A stretch of 64,000 nucleotides of DNA from Pogostemon cablin (GCA_023678885.1 CM042962.1:25248336-25312335), one strand, 5' to 3'. Shown: positions 46,422 through 57,520, counted from the stretch's first letter. The notes: generated by a model from the letters alone, not told the origin. Program-made: numbers and translations.

Positions 46422-47810
46422 TGTTGGTGCTTGGATCGTTTGGTTAACATGACCCGTTAGGGATCCATACGTTTCTAATATCAGCGGAAGCAATAAATCA
46501 TAGAAACGATTACCGTTCACCAAGGTATGTAGAAGATGAAGGATTCTCGCTGACAGATTGTGCAGTCCCACGAGAATGGCCATAACTTCCTCTTCTGATG
46601 TCAGAATTGAATGATCTTTATGTTCAGACGATTCTCTCTTCAATGGCTTTCCGTCAGTATATTGATCATCGAATTTTGAGTACTTTACAATTTTATATGA
46701 ATTTCGCAGTGTGGCGGACAACAGCAGCAAACTACCTTCTGATCTTCTGCTGTATGTCCCAAGTCCGATCTCGACGTCGTGTGGGCGACGATCTACGAGA
46801 CCTTCTCAATCTGCTCTCAACCCTCATCACACGTGAATAATGAATTAGATTAGAGTTCCAGATAAGCTGAGGTGACTTATATACATGGGCTACAGCAGGG
46901 ACCAGGAGGAGAAATTGGGTTGGGCCTCCATTGGGCTTAAGTATCCAAGCTTAGCCCAAAGCTTATACTTAAGTCCAATAATAATAATATATTCCACTAA
47001 AATATTATTACTGCACTGCCTTTCCAATCCCAAAATTACGTTTTGGGCTCATTCTTATTATGAGCCCGTTAGTCTCCCCATGTTTAAGATATACAATGTC
47101 CATTAATTAATTTAAGTTACTGACAACTCAATTAATTAATATCTCATTCAAGAGTAGTACTACTCAACCTCATTATCATGCCGGAATAAATTCCACCTGT
47201 AGGGTTTACATGATAATCTTTATGAGCTCCTCAAGGGGACATCATCAACCTATGACGGACACGTATTCCTTCTACAATCAACAGCACACCATAGAGACAG
47301 CATTACTTCCCAACTCACTGAGTTTGTTGATTTAATTACATGTAAATCTCACTCATTGATGAATCAAAGAAATACATACTGCCCTACGTGTCGAGGTTAT
47401 TGTATAGGGATTAAGAGCACGAACTTCCATAATAACTGAGATCAAGTTCTCCTATAAGTCAGTATAAGTCGAACGATCTCAAGCGGTCCTGCTCAATACA
47501 CACAAGTACACTAATGTGATTCTATAGCCAAGACAAGCTAATACCAAACCACACTACAACCATCCCAATAGAGAGTCCCCGTCTATCTCGGTTGTGAGCA
47601 TCTATTTATACTTTATAAGGAAACCGATAATATGATCTTCCGCGTGTTGTCGCACAACATATTATCTACAGTATAAAGTAAGTGGACTATTGCATCGTGC
47701 ATATAAATAAATTATAAGACGCAATCATTTGATCATATGATTCTCATTTCAAATTAATTGTTATAACATTGTTCATACAAAAAGCTAGACTTTTAGTATA
47801 TAATCCAATA
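46422..47810 (-). repeat. 5' LTR of copy B
   Basis: A TATA motif at 46877-46885 precedes an ATG at 46827 that opens a 31-codon ORF with about 12 arginines (46732-46827). The outer end reads TATTGG instead of TGTTGG on the minus strand, a point change at the terminal dinucleotide. Confidence 0.9.
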
Positions 47811-47983
47811 TATGGGACTCACCTAAAACAATTAATATATCATCCAACACTAATACACCTATCCACTTTATATTAAATATTTTATATTTCCACCCACAAT
47901 CTATTAAAATATTATACTCCTTCATCAACGTGCAAAAAGCAAATGTAAACGTTGAAACGGGACGGAGGGAGTAATAATTTATA

Positions 47984-48170
47984 CTTCTTCCGTCCATTTT
48001 AAAAATGTTACATTTTTTTCATTTTCGTCATCCCGCTCAAAGGTTTTTTTTACACACATGAAACTCATACATACACATTAATATAATTAAAATATAGGAT
48101 TCACGCACTCACTTATACAACTATTCACTACACATTAAATAATAATATTTCTTAATTCACGTGAAAGACA
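47984..48170. mobile_element. Truncated Stowaway-type MITE
   Basis: The left end CTTCTTCCGTCCATTTT follows TA, and the interior blocks (CACTACACATTAAATAATAAT and TTAATTCACGTGAAAG) are present. The right TIR is missing. Confidence 0.55.
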
Positions 48171-48531
48171 ACAATACAATTTGTATATAAAAAAAACAAA
48201 AAAAATGAAAGGGTAGAAAGTAGAACATAAAAAATAATAATAATAAAATAAAAATGAAAAAATGAAAGAGTAGAAAGTAGAATATAAGGTGATAAAAAAA
48301 ATTAAAAGTGAAAAGTGATTTCTAAATATTGGGAGAAGAATAAATATACACGTATATATAGAAAGATAATTAGAGTTTTAATAAATGAAGCATGAAAAGT
48401 TATTTCTAAATGTTGAGAAAAGAATAAATATGGAATTATTACTTATAGGTACAAATTACAAGATAATAATACTACTAGATACAATGTATAAATTAAATTA
48501 TTAATAGATACAAAAGTATTAAATGTAAAGT
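48171..48531. other. AT-rich spacer
   Basis: It contains two near-copies of an AAATGAAAGGGTAGAAAGTAG phrase (near 48205 and 48260) and no gene. Confidence 0.5.
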
Positions 48532-48540
48532 CTTAATTAC

Positions 48541-49126
48541 ATTGACGGACCTAGACTAATGCTAAGGGGGCACTGGGCCCCCTGAGAAAATGAAAACAAT
48601 TATCATATATGTAGCATTATTTCCTAAAACTTTGGCCCAACGGTAGCACAATGCACCTGCCTATTCTAGAGGTATGGGGTTCAATTCTCGTATTGCTTTC
48701 TTTTTCTCCTTTTTTTTTTCTTTTTTTTCTTTTTTACTAGTTCCAATAATATTTATAATGTTATATTTTAAATTTTATCTCATGTATATTTTATTATAAA
48801 TTTTCTCACTCCTATTCCCGTTATTCTTAAGATTTCATTTTTATTTTTATTCTTTTTTTTCTTTTTTACTAGTTCCAATAATATTTATAATGTTATATTT
48901 TAAATTTTATCTCATGTATATTTTATTATAAATTTTCTCACTCATATTCCCATTATTCTTAAGATTTCATTTTTATTTTTAGAGTTTATAATATTAAAGT
49001 GTATAATTATTGTTAAAATTCATAAGTAAAGAGGATTTATGCACACCGTGTTTTTATAAAAGACAATATTTTATGACACATTAAGAAATCGGGCCCCCCT
49101 GTTCGAAATTTCTGCGTCCGCCACTA
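48541..49126. mobile_element. TIR element carrying a tRNA-like segment
   Basis: A perfect 9-base duplication CTTAATTAC (48532-48540 and 49127-49135) flanks ends ATTGACGGACCTAGA and, inverted, TAGTGGCGGACGCAGA. Next to the ends are GGGGGCACTGGGCCCCCT and GGGCCCCCC blocks. A tRNA-like stretch lies at 48631-48700 (GGCCCAACGGTAGCAC A-box-like, GGGTTCAATTCTCG B-box-like), followed by a T-rich run. An internal tandem duplication of about 128 bases follows (about 48728-48855 and 48856-48982). The 9-base duplication suggests a Mutator-like transposase; the tRNA-like head suggests SINE ancestry. Confidence 0.65.
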
Positions 49127-49168
49127 CTTAATTACCCTTTCATAATTAGCTGAATACATGATTCATAA

Positions 49169-49200
<32 letters not shown>
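49169..49200. repeat. (TTAG)8 microsatellite
   Basis: Eight perfect tetranucleotide units. Confidence 0.9.
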
Positions 49201-49541
49201 AAATTCACGTAAACTTATTTTATTTAATTTCCTATATTTAGTTATCTCTGCTCAAATCAATCTATTTCTGGAATTCTCCTTCCGGTGTGATTACATATCC
49301 GAGTTGGAGTGTAAAACATTGTTGGCCGCGGTAATCATCTCAATTTGAAATCACAAACCTGTAAGTATTTGTTTAATTACCAGTCAATGGTCATTTTCCT
49401 CTTTTGTTTATAATCTATTTGCTCATTTTTTTCGCGTAAAATGTTGTGAACAAATTTATCTAATTAATATGATTTTGGAATTCTATAATTTAAGAGGTTT
49501 ATTAGTAATATTTTTCAGAATAGAATTTTAATACTTTCTAA

Positions 49542-49835
49542 TGTCTGCATTCTGTATAGTTACGATTTTTATTTAATTCAATTATAAGATTTTTATGAAT
49601 ACCAACGATTGATGTTCTCATATGTGCGTTCTAAATGGTTACGTTGTTTTCGGAACAACATTATAAGATTTTCTTGAATAACAACTGCTGTTTTGATATA
49701 TGCGTTCTGTATGGTTACCTTATTATCTGAATATCGTTATAAGATTTTTTTTCTGAATATCAGCTGTTGTTGTTCTGATGTTTTCGTGAATAACAACGGC
49801 TGTTCTGATGTATGCATTCTGTGTGCTTTCTGTTT
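49542..49835. repeat. Degenerate about 85-bp tandem repeat
   Basis: Three to four imperfect units share GCGTTCTGTATGGTTAC, TTATAAGATTTT and GAATAACAACTGCTGTT in order. They sit just upstream of the transposase exon, perhaps in an intron of that gene. Confidence 0.6.
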
Positions 49836-49903
49836 TGTTATGATAGAATTAAATATAATGAAATTAAATATATATATATATATATATATTATTTTTTGTT
49901 CAG

Positions 49904-50291
49904 GGACTTTGAGTGTACAGTTGGAGACTTTGAGGTGTTGAGCTATCCTTCGGTTCGTGTCGATTTAAAGTCTAGAACCTGTTCATGTCACAAATGGCAG
50001 ATTACTGGATTCTCATGTGCACATGTTGTTAATGTCGTGATTCGTAGACATGATGGATCTTCCACACCAAGTCACGTGACTAAATATTTTTTCATTGGAA
50101 AATACCAGGAATGCCACATGCACGATTTACATCCTATCCCCGAAATCTATCGTCTAAAATTTGAGTCTAAAATTGAATATAAGATTCTTGCACCCATTTT
50201 GAAATGCCCGTCAGGTCGACCGAAAAAAAGTAGAATACCTTTCTATGGAGAATATCCTAAGAAAAAGAGAAAAACACCCGTTGAATGGTAA
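49904..50291 (+). pseudogene. MURA/FAR1-type transposase exon with SWIM zinc finger
   Basis: After a (TA)n tract and a TTTTTGTTCAG acceptor, the frame reads FECTVGDFEVL, then VDLKSRTCSCHKWQITGFSCAHV. The CxC...CxH spacing is that of a SWIM zinc finger, as in the C-terminal part of MuDR/MURA transposases and FAR1/FHY3 proteins. A Lys-rich RPKKSRIPF...KKKRKTP tail follows, then TAA at 50289. The usual CCHC knuckle after this tail is missing, and a GTAATT donor-like site sits at the stop, so another exon may follow. No catalytic DDE domain is found upstream. It is a fragment of a Mutator-like transposase rather than a host gene. Confidence 0.75.
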
Positions 50292-50599
50292 TTATCCTTT
50301 TTTTCTCTTACTTACATATCAGAGTTGTTCTTACCTTACTATTTGATCGATTTTTTCTTATTTTAATACAGAATCTTAAAAGTAGGGCAAACGCAAAAAT
50401 CTGCCCAATATTAAAGATGCTACCTCATTTTTTCTGCTATATTTTTCCTTCAAATGCTTGCACACTATTTATTGGTTCGTTGAAGATACAGTTTGCATAT
50501 GATTAATATGCTTCTTTTATTTACATACGATGTTGAGTGGATAGAACTTCTATTGAACTCATTGATCGCTATTTTCTTTTGAAAAATATGAATTTCACC

Positions 50600-52232
50600 C
50601 TTAAATATAAAGGATCAATTGTAGTGCGCATGTGACCAATCATTTAAGAACCCACGGGATATTATCAGAGTGACAAATAAATCTAATATAACTATTTCTA
50701 TTTAAGACAAACTCAAGTTTTATTAACTAAGAAAAGTGTAAATAATAAATAAATAAAATAAGATACGCTGGCGAGAAAACAATCAAGTGTTCCAAGATAA
50801 GAGACTGATAATGCTAAAGGCAATCCAGTTTAACATGTGACATATTATTCTAAATCCAAATTAATTACATGCAGATATTTATAAGAGGCTGGATCGCTAA
50901 GCCTAGTTAAACCTCCTTGATCAGGTAGAATCTAATACTTATAATGAGCTGAAAATCCTATGATCGATAAGGAATTAACTTTCACTCCCTCTATAGGTAC
51001 TTCATGTCAAATTCCATTAAAGGGTTGCGCACTAGACTTTTCTTTTTATGTACAAAATTATTAACCCATTTTATCTCCTTACCAATTACCTAATAATGAT
51101 ATTTTATCAAGTAATTAATATTCCAAATTGATTGTTTAACAATCTTAGGAATTATAGGCCAATCCCCTAAAACTGCCACAAAAAAATAATTATTATGCAG
51201 AAATAAATAATCCTATTAACTATCAATCAGTGATACCGTCAAGAATAATTAAAGGAAATCAAAACTCAAATCATAATATTATGATATCGCAAAATATCCT
51301 CTTCAATAATGAAATAAACATTCTGCAGAGCAATAAATTCAAATTTAAGGCAATCAAATCACATAGTTAAAACTGTCTAATGCCCTAACAATACCAAAAA
51401 GATACTTAGCCCATGATGTTACAAGCAACAACCATGTCTATGGAAGAAAACTTACACATGAGTCTAAAAACTAGAAAGAATAAAGTAAATAAAGAAAAAC
51501 TTATTTGTTTGGTTCTCCTTCTTCAACTCCGTCCTCTCCAGAATTCCCATCTCCGATCAAGTAAACGAATACTCTCTTGAATCCTCTCCAGATGGTGGAT
51601 GGCGGATGATGGGTAGAAGATGAAAGGCGAATACGGTGGATTAGGGTTAAAAATCCTAGTTGATGTGGTGGTGGTAGATTAGGCGGTTTCTCCACACTTT
51701 TATGTGGTGATGAGAATAGAGTATATATAGGTGTGAGAATGGAATAAGATAAGGAGAAAAATAAGGAAAAATATAATTATGGAAGATATGGAGAGGTATG
51801 AGGTTAGGAAATAACTTGGCCACCAAGAAAATAAGAAAAAAAGGGTAATTTTTGTGAATTTTCAGAATTCTCGTTGGCAGCTGCGCGACCTCACGTTTTT
51901 GAACATAACTTCTTCATCCGAACTCCAATTGAGGTGATTCTTGTGCCCACGCGATCCTCTCTTCCGTATTTTTCCAACCATGTATCACACGACTAATTTA
52001 GGATTGCACACAAATACAGAAAAATTATAGAAATTGATCCTCTGTTTTCTTGCATGTTGCACAAATTCACCATACATTCCAACTTTGCATTTTTTTTATC
52101 CTTAAAATAACTCCCAAGCACCTTTTAGTCAATAATAATTCAAAGTATTAAAATTTGTACAAATAATAGCAATTAAACACTCAAAGAGGTATCAAATCGA
52201 ACCAAAAAATACATGAATTTCCACTCTCATCA
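50600..52232. mobile_element. LTR-like non-coding remnant
   Basis: This long non-coding block resembles in style the insert at 11651-13501. It has a GAACCCA-GGGATAT start region, a TATATATAGGTGTGAG stretch and an ending ATGAATTTCCACTCTCATCA, close to GTGAATTTCACACCGATCA there. No definite TG end or target duplication was found, so the boundaries are approximate. Confidence 0.35.
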
Positions 52233-53369
52233 CACATCTATTGCTTATGACTCGTTTTCTACCTCTCAAGTTGTATTGATAACATTATACATTTTAGATG
52301 TGGATGTTGTCTTCATTTTATGTTTTAGGAATGAGAGTTGGATTATTGAGTTTGTGGATAGCGAAATTGATATTGCAAATAAGAATTCTTATCTACCCTT
52401 CAGGTGATTTGCCAATGTTTGTATTAAAAAATATAGAACTTAATGAAATAATGATGATGGTAATAAAAAATATAGAAGTGGAATGATGGATTGAGTTTGT
52501 AGTTTTTTTCATGCGAATTGAGTTATCTAAGTATGTTGAGAGAGAATTTGATATTAAATTGAAGGTTGGCGTGATTTATTGACTTATAATATGAGAGTTA
52601 ATGATTTTGTTGATAAAAGGTTAGAATTGAACACAAATCTCACATATAATTAATTGAATACACATATCTCACATTGGATTCAAGTTCAAAATTGAACTCA
52701 AACTGTATCAGTATTCACGGCTTTGTATATCACATATAAATTGAATACAAGGTGTATTCAATTTAAGATATACATCAAATACACACTTCCATTTCAAATA
52801 CCAACTCTAAATACCAAATAGAACATGATCAATTGCGTCCTCCCTCTCTTTAACACGACAATAGAAGAAATTGAATACACATGCAGAATTATTTAACAAA
52901 TTGGGTATGCAAATCTAGTAGGAATTTTGAATACTTACCAAGAATGGGCCTCAATTACTTGAATACAATGTATTCAAAGCCTTCAGCCGCTACCCGCCTT
53001 TGCCCTCTATAAAACCCTCGGTGCAGTCCCCTAAATTGCTGGACATTTTGATGTATCGGTTGATATTGAACACAACCTAAAATGTGAATATCGTGTGTGA
53101 CTTTATCTTAGTGGATTGACAAATCCCAACTAATTTCCTAGTTTAATGGAGATTAATGTTATTTTAATTTCTGAATACATTAAATGTTATAATAGGATTA
53201 AAATGAGTATATTAGTTCATATTTTTATATTTTGCATTCCTCTTTTCATATCAAAATTATTGTTGTGTCTTCCTATGAAAATGAAATCATACTTTCTTCT
53301 TGAAAAATATCATAATCGTTTATGATTGATTTTATCATTAGTTTTTGAGTTGGTTTCTTGTACCTTCGG
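52233..53369. other. Spacer without recognisable gene
   Basis: It contains repeated phrases such as TTGAATACA, AACACAAATCTCACAT and GTATTCAA between 52620 and 52980, but no open frame with protein-like features. Confidence 0.4.
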
Positions 53370-53464
53370 ATACACCGTGCACCCATATTTTTTAGTATTA
53401 AATTGTATGGGTGCACGGTGTGCCCCCGGGCGCACGGTGTGCCCCGGGCACACAAGTTTTTGCC
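53370..53464. repeat. GC-rich palindromic block
   Basis: Arms CACCGTGCACCCAT (53373-53386) and its complement (53407-53420) form a hairpin. TGCCCCCGGGCGCACGG follows, then GGCACACAAGTTTTTGCC, whose last part is the inverted copy of 53705-53720. It stands out sharply from the AT-rich flanks. Confidence 0.7.
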
Positions 53465-53704
53465 TTAGTTTGAGTTTTTTTTCCTACAATATTAATTTTG
53501 ATCAATTTTTGTCCAATTTTAGTCTTTTCTTTTTCTTTTTTTTTTTGTCATTTTTTTCAAAATTTGGTTCTTCTTTTGTCCACTTTTTGATTTAAATTTT
53601 ATACATTTTAACATAAAAAGACTCATTTTGGATAAAACAAAATGAACTAAATTGAGCCAAAAAAAAGGCCAAAATTAAAAATGTAACTAAACCAATTATT
53701 ATAT

Positions 53705-53943
53705 GGCAAAAACTTGTGTGCGCCCGGGCGCACGGAGGGTGCACGCGGCACACTCCGTGTGCTTTTAAAATTTTGTGTTAAATTGTATACCCTTTAGTAT
53801 AAAGATGTGTACCCTTTATTTTTTAAGAAAAATAAAAAAATATTAATGAAAAATGTATACCTTTTAGAACAAAATAATATACCATTATCCATAATACTAA
53901 ATTCTAAAGGCACACGGTATGCACCCGGGCGCACGCAAGTCTC
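53705..53943. mobile_element. Small TIR element with CCCGGG ends
   Basis: The left end ACTTGTGTGCGCCCGGGCGC and the right end, inverted, ACTTGCGTGCGCCCGGGTGC match at most positions. The AT-rich interior has GTATACCCTTTAGTATAAAG blocks shared with 24195-24466. It is non-coding. The transposase superfamily is not clear. Confidence 0.6.
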
Positions 53944-54520
53944 ACTCTTATTATATTTTTTCTTTCTTCCTCTTTTTAAATTCTTCAATTTTACCGGGAG
54001 TTCTATATAGAATAATTTTTATTTTTATTTTCATCTTTCTTTAAAATCAATAATTTATTTATTTATTTTGTATTCATTATTGGTATTTCTTTCTATGGAG
54101 ATATGTGTTCTCTTCATTCTTTTTTTCTTTTTTTCTTCAAATCTATTTTGTAGAATGAAATACAATCTATCAATTCAAAAGTGTACAAAAGAAGAACCAA
54201 ATTTTGATTCAAAAGTGCACAAAAGGCAAATTTTGTCCTTTTGATTCAAAATTTCTACACATTTTAGATATTCACTTATTTCCAATGACTTTATGATTTG
54301 CCTTTTCTTTTTTTTTATTCACTTTTTTTATTTTTTATATTCACTTATATCTGATGAGTTTTAAATAAGTGATGCCTCATAAATTTCAAATAAGTGATGC
54401 TTTTTTTTCCCTTCCACGTTGCACTTTCTTTTTACTTTTATATAAAAATATCTATATTTTTTCACTTATTTCCGATAAATTTCAATATTTTTTTCTTTCA
54501 CATAGCATCTTTTATGTACA

Positions 54521-54550
54521 CCAGTAATTCTCCCGTGCGTTATATATAAA
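54521..54550 (-). mobile_element. Possible decayed Helitron 3' end
   Basis: The minus strand reads AACGCACGGGAGAATTACTGG followed by T. The GCACGGG arm, spacing and CTGG-T match Helitron ends, but the first hairpin arm is missing and no 5' end was found. Confidence 0.3.
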
Positions 54551-56120
54551 AAATTATTATTAATTGTAAACTTAAATATTTTTATTGTATTCCTTAAAAT
54601 ATTATTATCATGAATATAAGTTTTTTTAAGATAATTTAATCTTTTAAATATTAATATTGTGTGTTAATAAGATATGATCATTTTAAAATTAAAGTGTATC
54701 GGTGAAATTATTGATAATATAATACAGAAATGTGTGATTTAGACAGAAATAATATAAAATAATTTTTTTATACATGAATATGAAAGAAATATGATAAAAA
54801 GAAATAATACTCCATTCATCCGCTTTTAAGAGTATCATTTGTTTTATGCTTATTTTTTTGGGTTAATTACGTTAAAATACATCACCTTTTCTACTCTTCT
54901 CAATTTAATCACGAACTATTTTTTTAATAAAAAAAATACATGGCCTTTCCATTTTTTTCAATTAATCATGAACTTTTATTTTTATCAATTAAATATACAT
55001 TTTTTTAATATTTTCTCAGTTTAATCATAATTTTTTTCTTTTATAATACATGATCTTATATATTTCACAATTTAATCACAGTTTTTTTAATTAATAAAAT
55101 ATGACAATTTCAATTAAAAAATACTATTAATATACATTACATTTATTAAAATATAATGTATACATTACATATTATAAATATAAAAAATAAAATAAAATAA
55201 TTGATAATCAATATTGTCTAAGTATAAAAGAAAAGTTGTATTAATTACAACTGTAATTAAATTAATTCCCGTCGAAAGGAAAAAAAATCATGATTTTTTT
55301 ATGTGTGGTGCGTAATTTATTAGTGAGGTGTGAAAATTAAGATTTCAACTAAAAAAAATTAATGTAATTAAATAAAAAATAAAAGAAATTATTTTTAAAT
55401 TTAAATTTTACATAAAATATTTATATAAAAAGTAAAAATATAAAATTAATTTTAGGCTAATATTTTTAGTTTTTAAAAGCTCAAGAATTAAAATACCATA
55501 TAAATGAGTAACTAAACGACCAATTTTCTTATTTTAAAAGTCCAAGAATTAAGATACTATATTATATAAATGAGTAAATAAACCACCAATATTTTTATTT
55601 TTATTTTTGTTAAAAAAACCCAATAATTAAGCACAATAATATTTTTTATCAGTCTAATTTCTAACCTTGATGGCATCAAATTTCCCTCTCTCTGTGGATT
55701 GTGTACACATCCAAGAGGGCCTGTTTATCGCCAAAGTGGAGAAAACAAACAAAAATAAAAACTCCATACTCTATATCCAGAAACTGTATTGATATACCAT
55801 TGAAGAGGTATCCATTTCATCTGATACAAAATGATTTCACAGCTTAAGTTTTCAGTCCATGCGTCAAAATAGGCAGTGAAGAGAGATCAAAATGCCAACT
55901 ATAATGAGTTAAAGAAATTTCAAGCTCTGGTTGTTCAACTTCAAGATATGTATCTATTGCTTCACACTTCAATTCAAATATGAGTACTTTTTTTTCTCTC
56001 TACAGATTTCAAAATTGACAAATGATCCAAATAAGAGAGTAGTATATTACCTCTAGACATGAATGTTTTGAGTGAGCCATTTGGGCTGCATATTTCCATA
56101 AAAATGAAAACAGAAATTTT
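54551..56120. repeat. AT-rich region with degenerate about 60-bp tandem repeats
   Basis: At about 54865-55110, four to five worn units contain TCAATTTAATCACGAACT and ATACATGACCTT-like words, starting from GGGTTAATTACGTTAAAATACA. That start resembles the Mutator-like TIR start at 7116. The remainder has no supported feature. Confidence 0.45.
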
Positions 56121-56127
56121 AGAGAAA

Positions 56128-56258
56128 TTAAAGAAAAACTTGCTTTAAAGCTTCCGCCACCTCGCTCATCTTGGGTCGATCTTTAGCACTTTCCACCACC
56201 TCCCTCATCTTGATGTGTGTATGTAGTCCGGGGCAGCATATCCATATGTTCCAACAAC
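56128..56258 (-). pseudogene. Receptor-like cytoplasmic kinase remnant
   Basis: After a TTACAG acceptor the minus strand reads VVGTYGYAAPDYIHTS, the kinase activation-loop end (normally GTxGYAAPEY). It then hits a TGA. The next frame reads MREVVESAKDRPKMSEVAEALKQVFL and stop, matching the kinase C-terminal lobe (normally RPxMSEVVExL). The roughly 100 residues between the two blocks are missing, so this is an internally deleted, frameshifted scrap of a plant Ser/Thr kinase gene. The earlier exons were not found upstream. Confidence 0.75.
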
Positions 56259-56494
56259 CTGTAAGCATAAATCTCAATTAGTCTCTAAATTCTAAGTATA
56301 ATCTCAATTAAATTTTAAGAAACATTTGCTCTATTTAAGTTTATAATTGCTTATAACATCAAGTTTCAACTTTCAAATGATTAATGATGATCTTTGTTCT
56401 GATACCATATGCTTGATTTTCTGAACACAATTCTGCAATCAACAGCATGAAACAGATTATTCTATTACTATAGCATTGTTTGATAACAGTGATT

Positions 56495-56756
56495 GATTGC
56501 TTTCTTAGGACAGACGACACACTTTTTATTTTGAATTATCCCACAAAACTTTGCATATTCCTAAAAAAGTAAAAAGTCAAACACAATCACCCTTCTCTAT
56601 ACACTTTATTTACAAAAAAATCACCCCTACTTAACACACATAACATACTTTATCATTCATTTATTACTAAAAAATACTATAATACCCCTAAAAGTCACCA
56701 CTTTCTTAATCTCCGTGCCAGGAGAAGGAGTGCAATCTTTCGTGAGATTGAAGGAG
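56495..56756. mobile_element. Decayed Stowaway-type MITE
   Basis: It shares order and wording with the outer MITE at 34439-34912 (CACACTTTTTATT, AAAAAGT-AAAA, ACACTTTATCATT and TAATACCCCTAAAAGT). The right end is GATTGAAGGAG before TA; the left TIR is worn. Confidence 0.6.
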
Positions 56757-57119
56757 TAGTCATTACAGAAGGTAGCAATTGATGAGATTTCAGTAACTCG
56801 AGAATTTCCATACCATGAGTTTGAATCTTCACATCATGTGATTCAACTGGTAAAACCTGTAGTATTAATCAAAAGTTACCAAGAATAAACCTAATACTCT
56901 ATGTCACAAGCAATCATAGGTATCTCAACTCTAGCAATTTCAGAATTAACAAAGGCATTGAGAACTATTTTTAATCACAAGATGATGAAGACTACTGATC
57001 ATATTTTCTAGAAGCGACTTCAGCAATGGTATCTCCATCTCCTTAAATCGAAAAAAGAAAACATATATCAATAGTTATGAAAGGAGAACATACTGCTGTT
57101 GAGCAAGCCTCAAGTCTGA

Positions 57120-57310
57120 AAATTAATTACCCTGTTTACCTTACACCAAGCACGGCCAACTTCTTCCGCAAGGTTGAAAATCGCGATATACCTGCAGCCA
57201 CCGCTAACGGTCGCCGGAGTTTGCTTTCCTCCCGTCACCTTCGGCCGCTGCTCCTCGCTGGATCTGCCTCGATACAGGAGCGGGCAGGCGGATAGCCTCG
57301 ATAACGTTAA
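57120..57310. other. GC-rich scrap, unassigned
   Basis: This stretch, with GCCGCTGCTCCTCGCTGG and CACCGCTAACGGTCGCCGG-like content, is open in several frames on both strands. On the minus strand it ends at a GTAAGGTAAAC that could be a splice donor. I recognise no domain. It could be an exon or leader of a decayed gene, perhaps tied to the kinase scrap 0.9 kb away. Confidence 0.35.
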
Positions 57311-57319
57311 AAAAAGTTT

Positions 57320-57520
57320 CCCTCCATCCGATTTTAAGGTGTTCATTTACTTTTTGTATGTGGATTAATGAATATTATTATTATATGTAAAATGAATAGT
57401 TATATTAGAAGGAAGTGGTGAGTCATATTGTGTACTTTTTTACTAAATAGGGGAAATTGATACCTTTGAACATGACGCCAAAAATAGTAAAATTGACACC
57501 TTAGAAGCGGACGGAGGGAG
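57320..57520. mobile_element. Stowaway-type MITE
   Basis: The left end is CCCTCCATCCGATTTT; the right end GAAGCGGACGGAGGGAG comes before TA. The middle has a worn TGTATGTGGATTAATG block. Confidence 0.75.

Larger units (their letters stand above)
39675..47810 (-). mobile_element. Copia-type LTR retrotransposon, copy B
   Basis: Same family as copy A: LTRs 39675-41063 and 46422-47810, with perfect 5-base duplication TATGG (39670-39674 and 47811-47815). The PBS TGGTATCAGAGC is at 46408-46419 (minus) and the polypurine tract at 41064-41075. It keeps an integrase segment lost in copy A (about 43071-43590). It lacks about 330 bases of GC-rich leader present in A. The RT motif reads YVDS instead of YVDD, so even this domain could not work. 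There is no intact gag-pol frame. Confidence 0.9.
39593..47971. mobile_element. Stowaway-type MITE split by LTR retrotransposon B
   Basis: The left part 39593-39674 begins CTCCCTCCGTCCCGTTTC; the right part 47811-47971 ends GAAACGGGACGGAGGGAG. TA flanks lie at 39591-39592 and 47972-47973. With the retrotransposon and one TATGG copy removed, the two parts line up with the intact relative at 4931-5169 read on the other strand. Confidence 0.9.

Noticed and set aside
53326..53595. 89-codon plus-strand ORF around the palindromic block
   Set aside because: It is made of low-complexity Phe/Ser/Leu translation of T-rich DNA and the GC-rich repeat, with no domain.
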